Positions 15,584-24,997 of a DNA stretch of 64,000 nucleotides are shown here, piece by piece. A program made the position numbers and the translations under genes. The notes below the pieces were generated by a model. The model ran no database searches, was not told the DNA's origin, and was given only the letters and a program-made list of their open reading frames with translations. Origin of the DNA: Lepidodermella squamata (Eukaryota; Gastrotricha). Location: assembly GCA_047495785.1 (NCBI GenBank), contig JBLDXI010000016.1:868001-932000 (forward strand), in the 5' to 3' direction. Position 1 is the stretch's first letter, and every line of letters begins with the position of its first letter.

Positions 15584-17256
15584 CATAGACAATAATGTTA
15601 CAGATCGGACACTCACACACTTCGCATTGAAATTTAATTATGAACTTTGTACCGTGGATCGGCCATTATAAATCCGGCCGAAAATATGTACATCTCATAA
15701 ATTCTTGAAAAAAATATCAGAAAATCGGGCATTTTTTTACGGCCATAATAAACCGAACCCCGTCGCGCGATTCGGCTTCGTTGTCGAGAAAATCAATATC
15801 GAAAAATCGATTATTAGCACCATGCAAAACTGTGTTGCGTAATCATGACTCATTATTCACTCGAAGAAAAAACAAGTTGTGGTGAGAAATTTTAATGCAA
15901 ATGGGAATCAACAACACACTTGAAATTCAACCCTTCAGCACGAGCCACGAGAGCTCAGGGGACATTTTTTAAATTATCATCGGTTTCTGTTTGAAATCTT
16001 TCTTTAGAAATCCCACTGTTCTGATTTTGAGCTGCTTTCCGTATTTTCATCGGCTGTTTCGTATCGAATTGGCGCATTCGAATTGGTGCTAGGAGTGTAC
16101 CAGATTTTCTCGAATGATTGATCGCCGAGTTTTAATTATCGAAACGATAGGTCACCAATGATGGGCGAGTCAGACTAAAATGAAAAGAAATTACCAGCAT
16201 TTTCTCCAAACCTTATTTTTCTTACCATATCGTGCCATCGTGGGTTCGAAAGCTGAAGCATTCAACTACGCGACATGGTGTTACAAGACTCGAGTCGCAG
16301 CGAATAGATAGAGCCCGAGCATTTCTTCCCCGATAAGGGGCAGCGAAGCTTCATTTTGCATGCCTTTCTGAAGCAATTAATTCTTGGAATTCAACTTCAT
16401 CTCTGCTTTGCAAACTTTAAAAAGAAAATGAACATCATCAAACAAAATTCAATGTAAAAAGGCAGTTGTTTACAGGGTGCACGAAAAATTTCGATATAAT
16501 TTTCTAATGAATTTCGTAATAATTTCTGAATTAGATCTCCGAGTTTTTTTTAATAAAAATCCTTATAAATTTATTTTAAAATGGCTCCGGAATTTATATT
16601 AATTTGAAATAATTCAAAATATTTTCGACCATAAAATAAATATTCGTATCTAAAAATTATGAAAATTATGCACGGTAAAAAATGCTACAGTCATTATTAG
16701 GCTGGAAATATTAGGCGAACTTCTCAGGTTTTAAAGCTTTGAAAATGTCGAAAACTTACAGCCAAAAATATGAAATGTCACTGGTTTTTAAATGAAGGAG
16801 GATTCAAACTGTATAGTTGTCAGGTGGGATTTCTAAAGAAAGATTTCAAACAGAAACCGATGATAATTTAAAAAATGTCCCCTGAGCTCTCGTGGCTCGT
16901 GCTAAAGGGTTGAATTTCAAGTGTGTTGTTGATTCCCATTTGCATTAAAATTTCTCACCACAACTTGTTTTTTCTTCGAGTGAATAATGAGTCATGATTA
17001 CGCAACACAGTTTTGCATGGTGCTAATAATCGATTTTTCGATATTGATTTTCTCGACAACGAAGCCGAATCGCGCGACGGGGTTCGGTTTATTATGGCCG
17101 TAAAAAAATGCCCGATTTTCTGATATTTTTTTCAAGAATTTATGAGATGTACATATTTTCGGCCGGATTTATAATGGCCGATCCACGGTACAAAGTTCAT
17201 AATTAAATTTCAATGCGAAGTGTGTGAGTGTCCGATCTGTAACATTATTGTCTATG
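15584..17256. mobile_element. DNA transposon B with ~430-bp near-identical TIRs
   Basis: Begins and ends with CATAGACAATAATGTTAC in inverted orientation. Its first 433 bp (15584-16016) are the inverted copy of its last 433 bp. The segment 16017-17256 matches element A 13061-14300 in direct orientation. Element B therefore looks like an A-type element whose left end was replaced by an inverted copy of its right end, which fits formation together with the palindrome. There is no coding capacity. The flanks TCGCGAA and TTCGCGA mirror each other because they are the palindrome arms. Confidence 0.8.
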
Positions 17257-17266
17257 TTCGCGACCC

Positions 17267-17432
17267 AACCCAAACCCATGGCACTCACCGGAATCTTCAG
17301 CCGTTATGAAGCCGGCGCAGGTGGACCGAAAGCTAACTACAAGTAAACTTGCTGAAACTGGCCCTTTTTATTGCTCTTCAAATACATGACACAACATTTT
17401 CCTTATTTTTTAAAGCACGTTTCGAATAAAAT
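17267..17432 (+). other. Mini open reading frame with polyA signal (also at 15408-15573 minus)
   Basis: An ATG after CCCAACCCAAACCC opens a 22-codon frame, MALTGIFSRYEAGAGGPKAN then YK and stop, at about 17278-17346. A consensus AATAAA (about 17427-17432) lies some 80 nt later. The GC-rich, repeat-free composition and the polyA signal look like the end of a small real transcript. It is duplicated in the left arm on the minus strand. The last codons could also be a splice donor (CAA then GTAAAC). I do not recognise the peptide, and it could be a fragment of a captured gene. Confidence 0.35.
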
Positions 17433-17920
17433 AAATGTACACAGTGCAGTGTCATAGGAGGGCAAGTCTAGGAGACCGTTCCTGGTCAGCCTGAAATCTT
17501 GCTCTTCGAAATCCGCAACTGTTCATAATCTATGATACAAGATCAACATGTTGCTACGGGCGATCTAGGATCTAGAGTCTACAGCGCGCAGCGATCCACG
17601 ATTAGCAGTCTTCGGTCTTCAGATGAGCGTAGGTAGAAAACTGCATTAGTCCATGAAGCAAACTGAGACTTGAAAAATGTTGAATATTGATTATGTTTTC
17701 GACAATTTAAGTTTTGTTGGGCGTGCGCAAATGCTCTCTTGAGAAGTAGACTGTTTTGCATCCGTCCGAATTCCACTCAATGAAAAATAAGAGCATTCGC
17801 ATAACGCACAACGCATGAGCAAATAAGCGGAAGGCGCGCGCGGTGAGTAACACAACCGAGTAAAAATCAGCTAAATCCTCTTCGCATTGAGAGGCGAAAT
17901 CATACCTGTATTCTCAAGCT

Positions 17921-18405
17921 ATGGACAGCTCCAGATTTGCAAACCGAGCTTACATGAACGAAGCCTGGGTTCTACCGAGGCTATAACGAATCAAGACCAT
18001 TCTTTGTTGGATGGGTCCACTATTTGGGCGGAAGAACTGCTGGTTCTGGTTACTGGGACACTCCAGCCTGGTTATGCACAGGGCTGGCCTGGGTAATGAC
18101 AACTCTGGGTTCTCAATCTATATTTGGATCTTCATGTTGATCAGTTACGAGCGGTGACTATGTCTCTTATCCAACAATCCTAATACACCCTCTAACACTC
18201 CATGGGGGCTGATAATGACATTTTTATCCATACTACTCGGCTGCATCGTGTTGGGAACTGTCATTGTTTTTCTATTTAATTCTTTTGCTACGGAGTATGC
18301 CTCCGTTCCATGGATAACGGTACCGAAGTTTTTTTGCGGCATGATTAACCGCACAAGTTGTTCGGAAACATCGACACTTCACTGCTTTTCACTATTTAGA
18401 TCGTA
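17921..18405 (+). pseudogene. 7TM receptor pseudogene in palindrome right arm
   Basis: The intact receptor at 20536 starts MSSLSFEKRAYINEAWVL. This copy starts MDSSRFANRAYMNEAWVL, then shifts frame. It continues in other frames with YNESRPFFVGW, LGGRT, SGYWDTPAWLC, IWIFMLISYER and TFLSILLGCIVLGTV. TM1 and TM2 (about 60 residues between GGRT and SGYW) are deleted. A stop follows SYER and the frame ends soon after TM4-TM5. It is thus a multiply broken local copy of the receptor about 2.6 kb downstream. Confidence 0.85.
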
Positions 18406-18539
18406 ATTCTTTCCGATTGGCATCCACGAGGAGCTCCGATATAATTTCTCACACTCTTTTAATTTCATGTATTCTGCATAATGTCAAAACGACTTTCAGG
18501 TATCGGCTTGAGAGCACTATTGCGCGCAAATACATAAAG

Positions 18540-18570
18540 CATAGACAATAATGTTACATCATTGTCTATG
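18540..18570. mobile_element. 31-bp transposon remnant with 8-bp target duplication
   Basis: CATAGACAATAATGTTAC is followed directly by ATCATTGTCTATG, so the two terminal repeats of the A-type element meet with the whole interior gone. On both sides sits ACATAAAG (18532-18539 and 18571-18578), a perfect 8-bp direct repeat. This fixes the TIR boundary and the duplication length of the family. The remnant looks like an extreme internal deletion or an imperfect excision. Confidence 0.85.
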
Positions 18571-18917
18571 ACATAAAGTTAATTTTATTTTAACGGGATG
18601 CTCGGATCCACAGTCATTTACAGCAAATGCTATTTTTACCCGATCGCAGTAGTTTGCCGCGTGACAACATTTACTTTTTCCGTGTAATTGGAATTTTCGT
18701 GTATTAAACCTCTGATTTGGCTAATTATAGAAAAATAGCCCGATTTAATGACGTATTCTATTACACGAGCGCCTTGTAAATAAGCTTGAATCTGCAAATA
18801 AACCCGAATGCAAATAAAATCAGTGGATATTTAACTTCTACGAAATACATTATTTTGAGATTAAACTTGAAATAACTTTGCGCTAAGACTGATGTGAATT
18901 ATTCGCAAAGTTCTTCA

Positions 18918-20057
18918 ATGAAGCTTTACTACAGCCTCATTTGTGCGCTCTTCAACGCGGAATGTGCGCTTGCTCGAAACCCAAACTGGAACATTTCAAG
19001 ACTTCACTCTCTCATACAAACGCGCCGAGATAATGCCCACGTGACAGGACGCGACCCGCCAAAATTGAATGAACGGGATGTGATATCCCTAAACTTTACA
19101 TTTCGAGCGCTGGTTTTCATTTCTTTGGATGAGATAGGCGAAACACTCACAATTCTGCCAGATTTCCAACTCAAATGGCAGGATCCGTTCTCGAAATGGG
19201 ACGACATCAAAGACTTTGAAGCTATCACTGAGCTAGCTATGAACCCACGAAGCAACTGGGTGCCTAAGCTTCTACATATGAACAACGCCGAAGACATTTA
19301 TACAACGGTGAAATACGAACAAGACCTTGATTCGATCCACTTGTGGCGTGATGGGGTTGTCCTATTCTACCCACCTGTGCCAGCAATTACAACAGTTTGC
19401 CCGCTTGACTTTCTCCGCTTCCCTTTCGATGAGCAGACTTGCAATTTCAAATTCGGCTTCATGGAGTCATGTGCTGACGTTGAACTCGGCAATATAGCTA
19501 TTCTGGTTGGTATTCCATGGAAGAAAATCGAGTTCTCATCGGAAAGCTCACAGTGGTACGTGATTGATAGTCGAGCGATTCTGAATAGGAAGTGCGGCGC
19601 GTTTAACGAGGCAGCCCAATTCAGCATCACCCTCAAACGCCGCCCGTTACAGTTCATTTACAAAGCAGTAATTCCCATGGCTTTTCTGATGCTGCTCCAG
19701 TTAGCAACCTTCGGAATTCCGGCTAGTGCCTCGGACCGGTCCGCTTATGCAATGACTTGCCAACTAGCGTTGGGGGTTCTTCAAACAAACATAGATAGCA
19801 AATTGCCAACAACTTCGCAGCTGAGCTACATTTGCATAATTTTCACTATTCAACTCGGCATTGCGACTGTCATCACAGTTTATGCCTCAATTTCCTGCTA
19901 TGTCTACAACAACTTGATAAAGAAGTGTCACAAGCAGGACCGTAAGCTGTTTCTGATTAGAGCCGTCAACATCAGCGATGCGGCGTGCTTTTCTTTCTGT
20001 GCTCTAGTCATTATAGCTTCGTCCGCTATATACATCGCGAAAATGCAAACTGATTGA
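18918..20057 (+). CDS. Cys-loop ligand-gated ion channel subunit (nAChR-like)
   Basis: Single exon, 379 aa. A signal peptide (about 1-20) precedes an extracellular domain with the canonical 13-residue Cys-loop C161-PLDFLRFPFDEQT-C175 and loop-D-like WQDPFSKWD. Four membrane segments follow: about 250-275, 285-305, 315-340 and 358-378. M2 is preceded by SDR instead of the usual GEK, and the M3-M4 loop is short. Loop C (NRKCG) lacks the vicinal cysteines of acetylcholine-binding alpha subunits, so it may be a non-alpha subunit or bind another ligand. I use ATG 18918; the frame also opens 24 nt earlier at GTG. AATAAA lies at 20121-20126. It is intronless, like the related gene at 29300-30484. 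Confidence 0.9.
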   Translation: MKLYYSLICALFNAECALARNPNWNISRLHSLIQTRRDNAHVTGRDPPKLNERDVISLNFTFRALVFISLDEIGETLTILPDFQLKWQDPFSKWDDIKDFEAITELAMNPRSNWVPKLLHMNNAEDIYTTVKYEQDLDSIHLWRDGVVLFYPPVPAITTVCPLDFLRFPFDEQTCNFKFGFMESCADVELGNIAILVGIPWKKIEFSSESSQWYVIDSRAILNRKCGAFNEAAQFSITLKRRPLQFIYKAVIPMAFLMLLQLATFGIPASASDRSAYAMTCQLALGVLQTNIDSKLPTTSQLSYICIIFTIQLGIATVITVYASISCYVYNNLIKKCHKQDRKLFLIRAVNISDAACFSFCALVIIASSAIYIAKMQTD

Positions 20058-20535
20058 ACTTGTCTGAAAAGATTAACCTGGCTGTTCAAATGCACGCCGA
20101 CGGGAAATATTCGTGCCGAATAATAAACACCCTGAGTTCATTATCCATGACATTTTTCATGAGTCATCCGAAAGAGATTTCAAGCTGCTTAAATGCAGGT
20201 GTCAAGAAACGTCTTTCAGATATTTAGATTATCGCGAAAAACTGCAGCGGGATGAACAAATTGTATGAGATACGATCTTCTCTTGTTGTTGCTTTTTATT
20301 CAGTTTGAATTTCCAGAGCGGAAGCTTTTTGCAATCAGTCAGCATTCAACAAGGAAATTCCACCTGCGATCGAACCTGTCCTAATGGAAACATCGTGCGA
20401 ATATCAAATTGTTGAACGGACGATGGTGTTTAGTTGCGAACGGTGTTGAGAGAATATCGTATTATCCTGCATAAAATTGTCCACATATTTGGGTATGCGC
20501 ACTGAGAGGTAGAATCCTAAACTGTTTTTCAAGCG
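20058..20535. other. Intergenic, receptor to 7TM gene
   Basis: Contains the channel gene's polyA signal (20121-20126). I see no other gene. It presumably carries the promoter of the 7TM receptor. Confidence 0.4.
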
Positions 20536-21735
20536 ATGAGCAGCCTTAGCTTTGAGAAGCGTGCTTACATAAATGAAGCATGGGTTCTTGCTTCGAGCTC
20601 CAGACGGGGCTATAATGAATCGAGACCATTCTTCGTCGGATGGTTCCACGATTTAGGCGGACGGACTATAGAGGAACGCGCTATGTTCCCGATAATCTAC
20701 CTCGTCGTGACCATCCTCGTGATTGCGACGAGCTTTGTGAACGTGGTTACTTACTACAAGCGCAAAGTCCGCCGTGATTTCTTTGTTCTAACCGCGATTC
20801 TTGCTGCTGTGTCGATATTTCACGCTGTTGGGATATGTATAGCCCTGTGGATACCTGTTCGAAGTGGTTATTGGGAAGCCCCAAGTTGGTTATGTCCCGG
20901 AATTTCTCTGGTCATGTCAACTCTGGGCTGTCAATCAACTTGGATCTTCATGCTTATCAGCTACGAGCGCCGCATATGTCTCTTATCCAACAATTCTCAT
21001 ACAACGGCAAATACTAGAAAGGTTACGGTGATGGCATTTCTATCTATCCTGTTAGGCTTCATCGTGTTTGGCACTGTCACGTTTTATCCATTCGATAGTG
21101 CTACGGCAGAGTATGCTGCAGTCCCGTGGATAGCTAACGGTACCGAAGTTTTGTTTTGCGGCGTATTTACCCACAAGCTTATCGGAAACATCGACACATC
21201 ACTACTGCTTGTCATTTACTTTGCAATGCTTTCTGTAGTCATTCCTAATAACGTAATTGCATTTAATTATTGGTGAGTATTCAAATAACTGGAGCCATGT
21301 AAATCAATTATATTTCTTTACAGGCAAATATTCCGCAAGTTTCGGGCTTTCAAGAATGATTTGATCTCAAAGAACAGAACTGGGACGGTATCACCAAGCT
21401 TGAGTTCAATTGTTCGTCCTCAAGCCCTTTTGGCTAACTGGCAGCGGCTTGAAATGTTCTACATGTACCAGTCGTTGGTGTCCTTTGGGGCTTTCTCACT
21501 TTTCCACATTCCGCTAACGTTTAGTTTGATCTGCCTACTACTCTGGAACGGCGCTGGGCCAGATTACCTATCATCAACAGCTCATCAGATGTGTTTTCTG
21601 GCTTACTCGATCGAGATGGCTATTGCGCCTGTTATCCAGTGTTTGAAACCTAGCTTTATCGATGATCTAAAACGTCTTTTCAAGATGCTTCGCTGCCGCA
21701 AGACAACCGTTTTCCCGTTCTTACACCGTACATGA
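20536..21735 (+). CDS. Divergent seven-transmembrane receptor, paralogue 1
   Basis: Exons 20536-21272 and 21324-21735 encode 382 aa. The N-terminus carries YNESRPFFVGWFHDLGGRT before TM1 (IYLVVTILVIATSFVNVV). TM2 to TM7 are clearly hydrophobic. TM3 ends LISYERR, which resembles the E/DRY motif of rhodopsin-family GPCRs. Cysteines before TM3 (WLCPG) and in the TM4-TM5 loop (VLFCG) could form the usual disulfide. The TM7 segment (MAIAPVIQCL) lacks a clean NPxxY. It is most likely a plasma-membrane GPCR, but I do not recognise the subfamily or ligand. The paralogue at 23390 shares the N-terminal motif, SYERR and one intron position. A broken copy lies in the palindrome upstream. Confidence 0.8.
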
Positions 21736-21954
21736 CTTTCCATCTCTCATCATTGAATTTGCATGACTCTATCTTGTTTGGATTTTGTTTGAAAATAGGA
21801 TTTTTTGCCTCGATTTGTTGACTTTTCCGCTAGTTTCGAGCCCATACTTTTGTTAGTCCCTATCAATCGCATATATCTATCGAGGTACCTCCCTGCAAAA
21901 CTCTATCGACTTCTTAGTTTTCGAGTATGCCTAATCATTCTATACTGCTTGAAG

Positions 21955-22515
21955 GAACGTGTCACCCCTTATCTTGGGATAGTCCCGAATGACGGTACTT
22001 AAGGACGGAATGGGTCAAATAAAATAAGCGTGGCCCAATGGCATTGTAGCCTCAATCGCCTTGGTCCATTCCTCGCCGTCGAAACGATGGTCAGTGTAGG
22101 AAGTCTTGCTTAGGACAAATAACAATAAGTAACGAATGAATTCAGCTCGACCACGGCCGTTGAAATAATGTAAAGTGTAGGACAGCTTTATCAGCACTTA
22201 TTTCTTGAATAGATCTGGTGATCAATTTACTTTGAGAAGGTTTTTTTATATTGAATATTTCGATGCGGAAATAAAATAATAACTATAAGATGACCGCCAC
22301 GTGGTGATTGCGACGCAGATCGAGTCACGTTCATGGCCGCCTGCTTTGGTGGTGACTCACCATAAGCACTCGACCATCTTAGCTCCTCCAAGCCAAGTTT
22401 GTTGGTACATAACTCAAAAATTCACAAAATTACAGAATTACAATAATTCATAATACTATTTACACCAGTCTTTTTATAGCCACACGACAGGGCTATATTG
22501 TCATTTAAGACGATC
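21955..22515 (-). pseudogene. Sigma-class GST pseudogene with promoter and 3' flank
   Basis: The block reproduces the GST locus at 48.5-49.8 kb in shrunken form. A 3'-flank piece (GGTCAAATAAAATAAGCGTG) is fused directly to the start of exon 1. That exon gives [14 protein letters not shown], then [12 protein letters not shown] and TMPLG, and ends at the fusion. A 6-nt insertion is visible after IRY. Upstream sequence matching 49330-49810 follows (for example GATCTGGTGATCAATTTACTTTG, cited here in two parts: GATCTGGTGATC and AATTTACTTTG). The active-site Tyr region survives, but everything after residue 50 is deleted. Confidence 0.85.
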
Positions 22516-23389
22516 ATATCGCGACTTGCGCGCCAGAACAGTGTGTCGGAAATAGAAAACGAATGGCGTAATCCATTCGATAATCCATTCAGAGGCGACT
22601 GAAAGCGTCGTATGACGATTTGTGATGATGAGCCGAGAAAGATTCGAAATAATAACGGTCAACCTTCAAAATAAGGCGGTCTCAAATATAAGACGGGTAT
22701 TTAGACTTGGTTTGAAAAAGGACAGCCCCAACAATTCGGGCAGAACTGAAATTTCTAACAATTGCGAAGTTTTACTTTTTCCGGTTTTGAGTTCTTTGTC
22801 TGTTGGGCGAAGTAAATATTTTCGGCATCATTTCATTTTAATTGGAGAATAGTGTGTTACTGACTGATTAAATCTTTCCAGATCATGTGCGCTCCAGATC
22901 AATAAATTAATGTTAGTACTGAGGAGCGGCCATGTTTATGTTAAATCTAGTATTGGCATTTTTTACTAGCCACGCATCTCGTCGACTCTACATACAGTAG
23001 CCTTTACGAATTACCCATGGAATAACCGATAAGATCCATAACGTGCGAGTACTTGTTGATAGTGATAATCCTAATCATTTCAAGATTTTACCATTGGAGC
23101 AGCGCATTACAGCGATTATAATTTCACACCCGGCGATCGATTTTTCATGCTATAACTGACCAACTGCCTGCTAAAAAATCGTTGCTCAGTGCAGCAATAA
23201 TATTCCATCGATTTCAAGTGTTTTGTTTTCATACAATCTATTGCTCTGTAATCCTGCTCCAAGCGATGAGCTCACTACATTACACACATTACTACACGAT
23301 CTGCAAACAATGTAAAATACGATTATTTTACACCATGCTTTATAAAGGGAAATAGCTTTCGATTTTTCCGCAAAAGCTAAAATGAAAAA
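22516..23389. other. Gene-free region before 7TM paralogue 2
   Basis: I see no gene. The immediate upstream sequence of the next gene contains a two-codon uORF (ATG at 23382, MKK) whose TGA overlaps the main ATG as ATGA. Confidence 0.4.
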
Positions 23390-24611
23390 ATGATTCACAA
23401 TACCTCGAACTACATCGGAAAGTCATGGGTTTACGGCTACTTCCCCGAACGTGGCTTCAACGAAACGAGGCCTTACTTCATCGGCTGGTACCACGATCTA
23501 GGGGCGAAAACGGTCCAGGAAAGGCTTTATTACAACCTGGCCTACGCTTTCATGACAATGTTTGTAATAGCCGGAAATCTTACGAATTTCGTGGTTTACT
23601 ACGAACGAGATGTGCGGCGTGATTTCTTGATGCTGACAGCTATCCTCGGTTTCAGTTCAGCCTTGTTTTGCATAATTCAAACTCTCGCACTCGCGGCTAC
23701 AACGCCAAGTGGCTATTGGGAAAATGGAAAATTGTCATGCCAGATTGTCATGCTGCTCAACGCTGCAATGGGATGCCAGACTACCTGGATCTTCGTAATT
23801 ATTAGCTACGAACGGCGGCATTGTTTGACATATACTGTTCCTAATCCTCCGACTCAAACTGCCCGGGTAAGATCGGTGATTCAGAATACTAACTTGTGAT
23901 CTTGCTTTTTCCATCTTTAGGTGCTGATTTTAGTTGTTGTCTCTTTCTTATTTGGGTTCTCATTTTTCACTTTGGTCACTTTTTATCCACTCGATGCGCT
24001 AACTGTTGAGGTTGTCCAACTCTCTGACGGCAGAATGGCAACAGTTTGCGGCTTTTTCGACCACAAAATCTATGATGAATATGGAACATCCACCTTAATA
24101 GTTTGCTACTTTGCAATCTGTGCGGTGTTACTACCGACCGCTGTCATTGCTTACAATTACTCGTAATTTATTTGGTTATTAAGAGAAATGTTTCTACGCT
24201 CTTTATTATAGGATGATTTTCCGCCACATTCGTCGGGTCAAAATGCAGCTGAACAGAGCAACGGTGAAGTGGCAAAAACGGGAGATTTTCTACATGAATC
24301 AAACTATTGTATCGCTCATTGCCTACAGCCTGTTTCATGTGCCCCTGCTGATCACGATGGCTCTCGTAATGTTTTACAACACCTTGGGACCGCAAATTGT
24401 CTCGCCTGGGATGTTAAAGAATTCAGTTCTGATATTTATGCTAGAGAACGCTATTGTTCCTCTAATTCAGAGTTTGAGTTCTGACAGTTGGCAAAGGTTA
24501 AAGAGCTTGTGTTATAAGAGAGATAGAAAGCGGAATAGTTCGAATTCACAGAGCAAAGATGAAGCGTCGACAAGTTTCAATGTGAAGGTCAACCTGAATG
24601 ATGACCAGTGA
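23390..24611 (+). CDS. Divergent seven-transmembrane receptor, paralogue 2
   Basis: Exons 23390-23866, 23921-24162 and 24212-24611 encode 372 aa. The protein repeats the signature of its neighbour: FNETRPYFIGWYHDLGAKT, TM1 NLAYAFMTMFVIAGNLTNFVV, TM3 ending IISYERR, and a TM5 end IAYNYS where paralogue 1 has IAFNYW. Both have an intron at this TM5 boundary. This gene has one more intron after TM3 (53 nt). The tail is hydrophilic and ends NVKVNLNDDQ, with many Ser/Lys. N-glycosylation sites (NTS, NET) fit an extracellular N-terminus. AATAAA lies at 24618-24623. It is a putative GPCR with unknown ligand. Confidence 0.8.
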
Positions 24612-24997
24612 ACTTGAAATAAAGCGTTCACATATACAAAGAGTCTATTCTATGTGCTCTTTCATCGTCGAAATTCGTGTTATACTATGTTGCACCAAAG
24701 CATTTGGGAAATTTGATTGATGTCGCCGATCGAAATATTCTGACGGTTTTGCTACAGTTCGGGGTTTTTTAGCCTTTTTGCGGAAATCATATTATTCCGC
24801 TGTGAAGCCGACTCATTTTTTAAGAAAAGCTAGTATAGTTTTGAACCATGCGCGTCTTGCGACCAGTAAACTCCGTACAGATTTGGCAACGCAACTATCA
24901 CAACTACCCTGTCAATATCCTAAAATCAATGAAGACCAACATTTTACGACAATAAGCTGCTCCGTATTCACTAAAAGAGCACCTTTCTTGTGTAAAA
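24612..24997. other. Intergenic, 386 bp
   Basis: Holds the polyA signal of the 7TM gene (24618-24623). I see no other feature, and the open frame at 24778 has no support. Confidence 0.4.

Larger units (their letters stand above)
14301..18539. repeat. Large near-perfect palindrome centred at ~16420
   Basis: Positions p and q with p+q=32840 are complementary from about 14301-16016 (left arm) to about 16824-18539 (right arm), leaving a loop of about 807 bp. The outer arm parts (14301-15583 and 17257-18539) are unique sequence carrying a 7TM-receptor pseudogene and a mini-gene. The inner parts belong to transposon B. At least one substitution separates the arms: CCTTCAGCACG near 15930 against CGTGCTAAAGG near 16900. 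The copies are therefore nearly but not absolutely identical. Confidence 0.9.
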
